This document shows, piece by piece, positions 61,967-64,000 of a DNA stretch of 64,000 nucleotides. The position numbers and the translations under genes are program-made. Each line of letters begins with the position of its first letter. Position 1 is the first letter of the stretch. The DNA is taken from NCBI GenBank assembly GCA_045107005.1, contig JBGCFP010000001.1, forward strand, positions 1-64,000. Direction: 5' to 3'. Under the pieces are notes generated by a model. The model was not told where the DNA came from. It was given only the letters and a program-made list of their open reading frames with translations, and did no database searches. This DNA comes from JBCCMA01 sp045107005 (GTDB lineage: Bacteria > Pseudomonadota > Gammaproteobacteria > Steroidobacterales > JBCCMA01).

Positions 61967-63151
61967 CTACTTCTCGATACCGAGAATTCGATTAACGATA
62001 GCGCCGGCGGGCAAATCCACTTCGAACGCGCGCTCGATAAACCAGTACATCGAGATGATGATTAGCGCGATGGCGCCCGCTCGCATGATGCCTTTGATGT
62101 AGAGACCCGAGTTGCGCAGCAGGTAGAGCACGGGGAACAGCAGACAGACGACCACGACCTGTCCGAGCTCAACGCCAAGGTTAAAGCCAAGCAGTGAATG
62201 CACCATGTACTTGGGTGGAATACCGATGCCGCCAAGAATGCTGGCGAAGCCGAAACCGTGAAACAGACCGAAGCCGAACACGATCCACCAGATCTTGCGT
62301 TTGAATATGGGGATCAGTATGTCCAGTGCGGCAACGGCGATGGACAGCGCGATGATCGACTCCACCACGCGCGACGACAGGTTTATCTTGCCGAGTGCTG
62401 CCAGGCTGAGCGTGATCGTATGCGCAATGGTGAACACCGTGACGATTTTTAGTACGTGAATCATCGCATCGCGAAAATTGTCGACCGGCTGCCAAACGCC
62501 GTTCTTGCGCACGACAACGGCGGGAATCAGCAGTGCCAGCAGAAACAGAATGTGGTCAATACCGATCCAGATGTGATGGGTCCCCATCTTGACCATCGCG
62601 ATAAAGCCGCGCAGCGTTGAGTTATCCGACAGATCAAACGATTGTTCGGTGGTGGTCGGTGTAAACGTCAGCGAGATCACCGCTTCGTTGCCAAACGTGC
62701 CGGTTTTCCAGTTGTCCTCGACGATCAGAAAACCGCGGTGATCGGGCATCTCGCGCAGCATGGCCGTGTAGCGCATGTCGATGGTTTCCGGCGGCGACGC
62801 TAATCCGGGGTACGAGAAATTCAGCGCCAGATACTGGCCCAGCGGCAGTTCGTGCAGATCGTAATCGGTCAGCGGCAGCGACAGCGGTTCGCCGTTGATG
62901 CCGAGCGCGACGTTTTGCTGGACGTAACGCCGCACGATGGGCAGTTGATCGGCGATCTGCTCGAGCGTCGCGCTGCCGTCGGTGGGCATATCCAGCCCAA
63001 GGCCGGTGTTGAGATCCTTCAGCGTAATTTCGACGCGGCCTTCGATGGCGTCGTCATAAACGTCAATGAAGACGTAGCTCTGATTCGGCGCGTGCGCGTG
63101 CGCGAGAGCGGCTGCAAAAAACGCGAGCGCAGTAATTAAGAGTCGTGTCAT
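61967..63151 (-). CDS. HupE/UreJ family membrane protein
   Basis: A 394-residue protein with a signal peptide (MTRLLITALAFFAAALAHA) and a periplasmic domain of about 170 residues (SYVFIDVYDDAIEGRVEITL onward). The membrane half has about six to seven helices, containing MGTHHIWIGIDHILFLLALL, FTIAHTITLSLAAL and FHGFGFAS, the His-rich motifs of HupE/UreJ proteins. Family members have been linked to nickel or cobalt uptake, but this long form with an extracytoplasmic domain is poorly understood. It overlaps the thioesterase-like gene by four bases and precedes the dehydrogenase by 13, so it is embedded in the biosynthetic operon. Transport of a metal or of the product are both possible. Confidence 0.88.
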   Translation of the reverse strand: MTRLLITALAFFAAALAHAHAPNQSYVFIDVYDDAIEGRVEITLKDLNTGLGLDMPTDGSATLEQIADQLPIVRRYVQQNVALGINGEPLSLPLTDYDLHELPLGQYLALNFSYPGLASPPETIDMRYTAMLREMPDHRGFLIVEDNWKTGTFGNEAVISLTFTPTTTEQSFDLSDNSTLRGFIAMVKMGTHHIWIGIDHILFLLALLIPAVVVRKNGVWQPVDNFRDAMIHVLKIVTVFTIAHTITLSLAALGKINLSSRVVESIIALSIAVAALDILIPIFKRKIWWIVFGFGLFHGFGFASILGGIGIPPKYMVHSLLGFNLGVELGQVVVVCLLFPVLYLLRNSGLYIKGIMRAGAIALIIISMYWFIERAFEVDLPAGAIVNRILGIEK

Positions 63152-64000
63152 GTGACCGGTTCCGTTTCAATGGTTGTTATTGTGTCGGTGCTCTGGTCAG
63201 CCGCCGTCGGCTGGCCGTCGAGAAGGGCGTCGATTTTACCTGCTATCTGCTCTACGTGGGGCTCGCGCAGAAGTCGATCGTGATCGTTGCCGCTTAGCGG
63301 TACGATTTTTGTGTCGCTGAAGAACCGTCCCCACCCCAGCGTGTTGTCGCGAATGCGCCAGTATTGCTGTCGCTGCAACCGGAATACTTGAACGGTGGCG
63401 GACAGGGGCTCGAACCGCGGCAGCCGATGAGCAAAGCCAACGTCGCGGATCCACGGGCTGCCGAGGCCAACGTCTTCATTGGCGGGTCCAGCCTCCGGCA
63501 CACTGGGCGGCGTCTCGACCGGCGCCGGGGCGCTTGCCGAACCCAACAGTTTCTCGCGAACGCGGGAAGCGTAATAACGCGCGACGTTCCGCGCGCGATG
63601 CAGGTAGTACACCCAGGATACGGAGTAGAGACTCCAAGTATTCACGATGCCAAAAAAGCGCACGCTCTGCGCGTCGTGCTCTAACTGGCGCGCCATGGCC
63701 AGAGCCAGATGCGCGCCGCCGCACATGCCCAGCAAGCGGTAAGGGCCGCGCGGCTGCACTTTGCGCATTGCCTCGACATACTCGGCCGCCAGCGGATCGA
63801 TAACATCGGGGTTCATGGGCTGCTGCTGGTCCGTCGCTGGCGGGGCCTGCAGCACGCAAACGTTGTGCTCGGCGCTCAGGTGTCGGGACAGCACGAAGTA
63901 GCCGAGCGTGTTCACTTCCGGCGAAGCAACACAAAACAACATGCCACCACTGCCCGTCGTGCGCAGAGGCAGGGCGATCCCCGGCGTCATCGGCCAGTCT
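63148..64000 (-). CDS. Thioesterase domain with Cys nucleophile, open at the right edge
   Basis: About 280 residues of an alpha/beta-hydrolase of the NRPS/PKS thioesterase type. It starts LPLRTTGSGGMLFCVASPE, the usual entry of such domains, with the nucleophile motif GMCGGAHLA, where Cys replaces the normal Ser of GxSxG. A plausible catalytic His is in SGNDHDRLLREPHV. A low-complexity Pro/Ala linker region sits near the lid. The frame stays open through position 64000 (Asp-Trp-Pro precedes the first Met at 63990), so this is either a short stand-alone protein or the end of a larger NRPS encoded to the right. The stop overlaps the HupE-like start. Confidence 0.82.
   Translation of the reverse strand, partial: DWPMTPGIALPLRTTGSGGMLFCVASPEVNTLGYFVLSRHLSAEHNVCVLQAPPATDQQQPMNPDVIDPLAAEYVEAMRKVQPRGPYRLLGMCGGAHLALAMARQLEHDAQSVRFFGIVNTWSLYSVSWVYYLHRARNVARYYASRVREKLLGSASAPAPVETPPSVPEAGPANEDVGLGSPWIRDVGFAHRLPRFEPLSATVQVFRLQRQQYWRIRDNTLGWGRFFSDTKIVPLSGNDHDRLLREPHVEQIAGKIDALLDGQPTAADQSTDTITTIETEPVT

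Overview
The window reads as GC-rich chromosomal DNA of a gammaproteobacterium. The evidence is a FadA-type thiolase, a FabA-type dehydratase, a PEP-CTERM surface protein, a DUF1501/DUF1800 pair and several periplasmic-propeller GGDEF/EAL proteins. Genus cannot be fixed from sequence alone. No tRNA, rRNA, CRISPR array or complete insertion sequence was recognised.

Layout. 1-1.7 kb: the 3' end of fadA, a small secreted protein and a DUF1579-like lipoprotein. 2.0-16.2 kb, plus strand: a propeller-PAS-GGDEF-EAL sensor, then a tightly packed locus of a GAF-HlyD fusion, a PqqD-like/M50 metalloprotease/HlyD-like membrane protein, a short SecA-like ATPase and a second HlyD adaptor, closed by a PAS-GGDEF-EAL protein. 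16.2-21.9 kb, minus strand: a subtilase with a Trp-rich hexapeptide repeat tail, followed by a propeller-GGDEF-EAL protein. 22-31.5 kb: mostly minus-strand accessory genes (metallo-beta-lactamase fold hydrolase, DUF808, DUF1501/DUF1800, BPSS1780-like, PEP-CTERM, FG-GAP/VCBS), with one plus-strand cupin gene. 32.1-38.1 kb, plus strand: a compact type II fatty-acid-synthesis-like operon (enoyl reductase-like SDR, KAS III, FabA, FabZ, KAS I/II, ACP, PlsC-like acyltransferase, phosphopantetheinyl transferase), meeting a convergent propeller-GGDEF gene. 41-47.8 kb: AEC transporter, TerB-like, GST-like, YigZ, membrane AraC regulator, S41 peptidase, KDPG aldolase. 47.8-48.8 kb: a repeat island and a broken S41 fragment. 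48.8-64 kb, minus strand: a non-ribosomal peptide biosynthetic operon that runs off the right edge.

The biosynthetic operon is the most striking part. A stand-alone adenylation enzyme, a carrier protein and an acyl-CoA-dehydrogenase-like enzyme look like the proline-to-pyrrole-2-carboxyl-S-PCP cassette (PltF/PltL/PltE, RedM/RedO/RedW). They precede two NRPS proteins of order C-A-T-E. In the first, the adenylation domain, whose pocket residues resemble the Asn code, is interrupted by about 340 residues containing zinc-ribbon cysteines and a PP-loop SGGKDS motif, like N-acetyl sugar amidotransferases. A thioesterase domain with Cys in place of the nucleophilic Ser, and a HupE/UreJ-type membrane protein, lie upstream in the same operon. 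My reading is a pyrrole-acylated peptide with an ATP-dependent modification built into the assembly line. The rest of the line probably lies beyond position 64000.

A second candidate for an undescribed system is the HlyD/M50/SecA-like locus at 6.3-13.1 kb. It looks like an accessory export pathway and is flanked by c-di-GMP enzymes and a possible surface-protease substrate.
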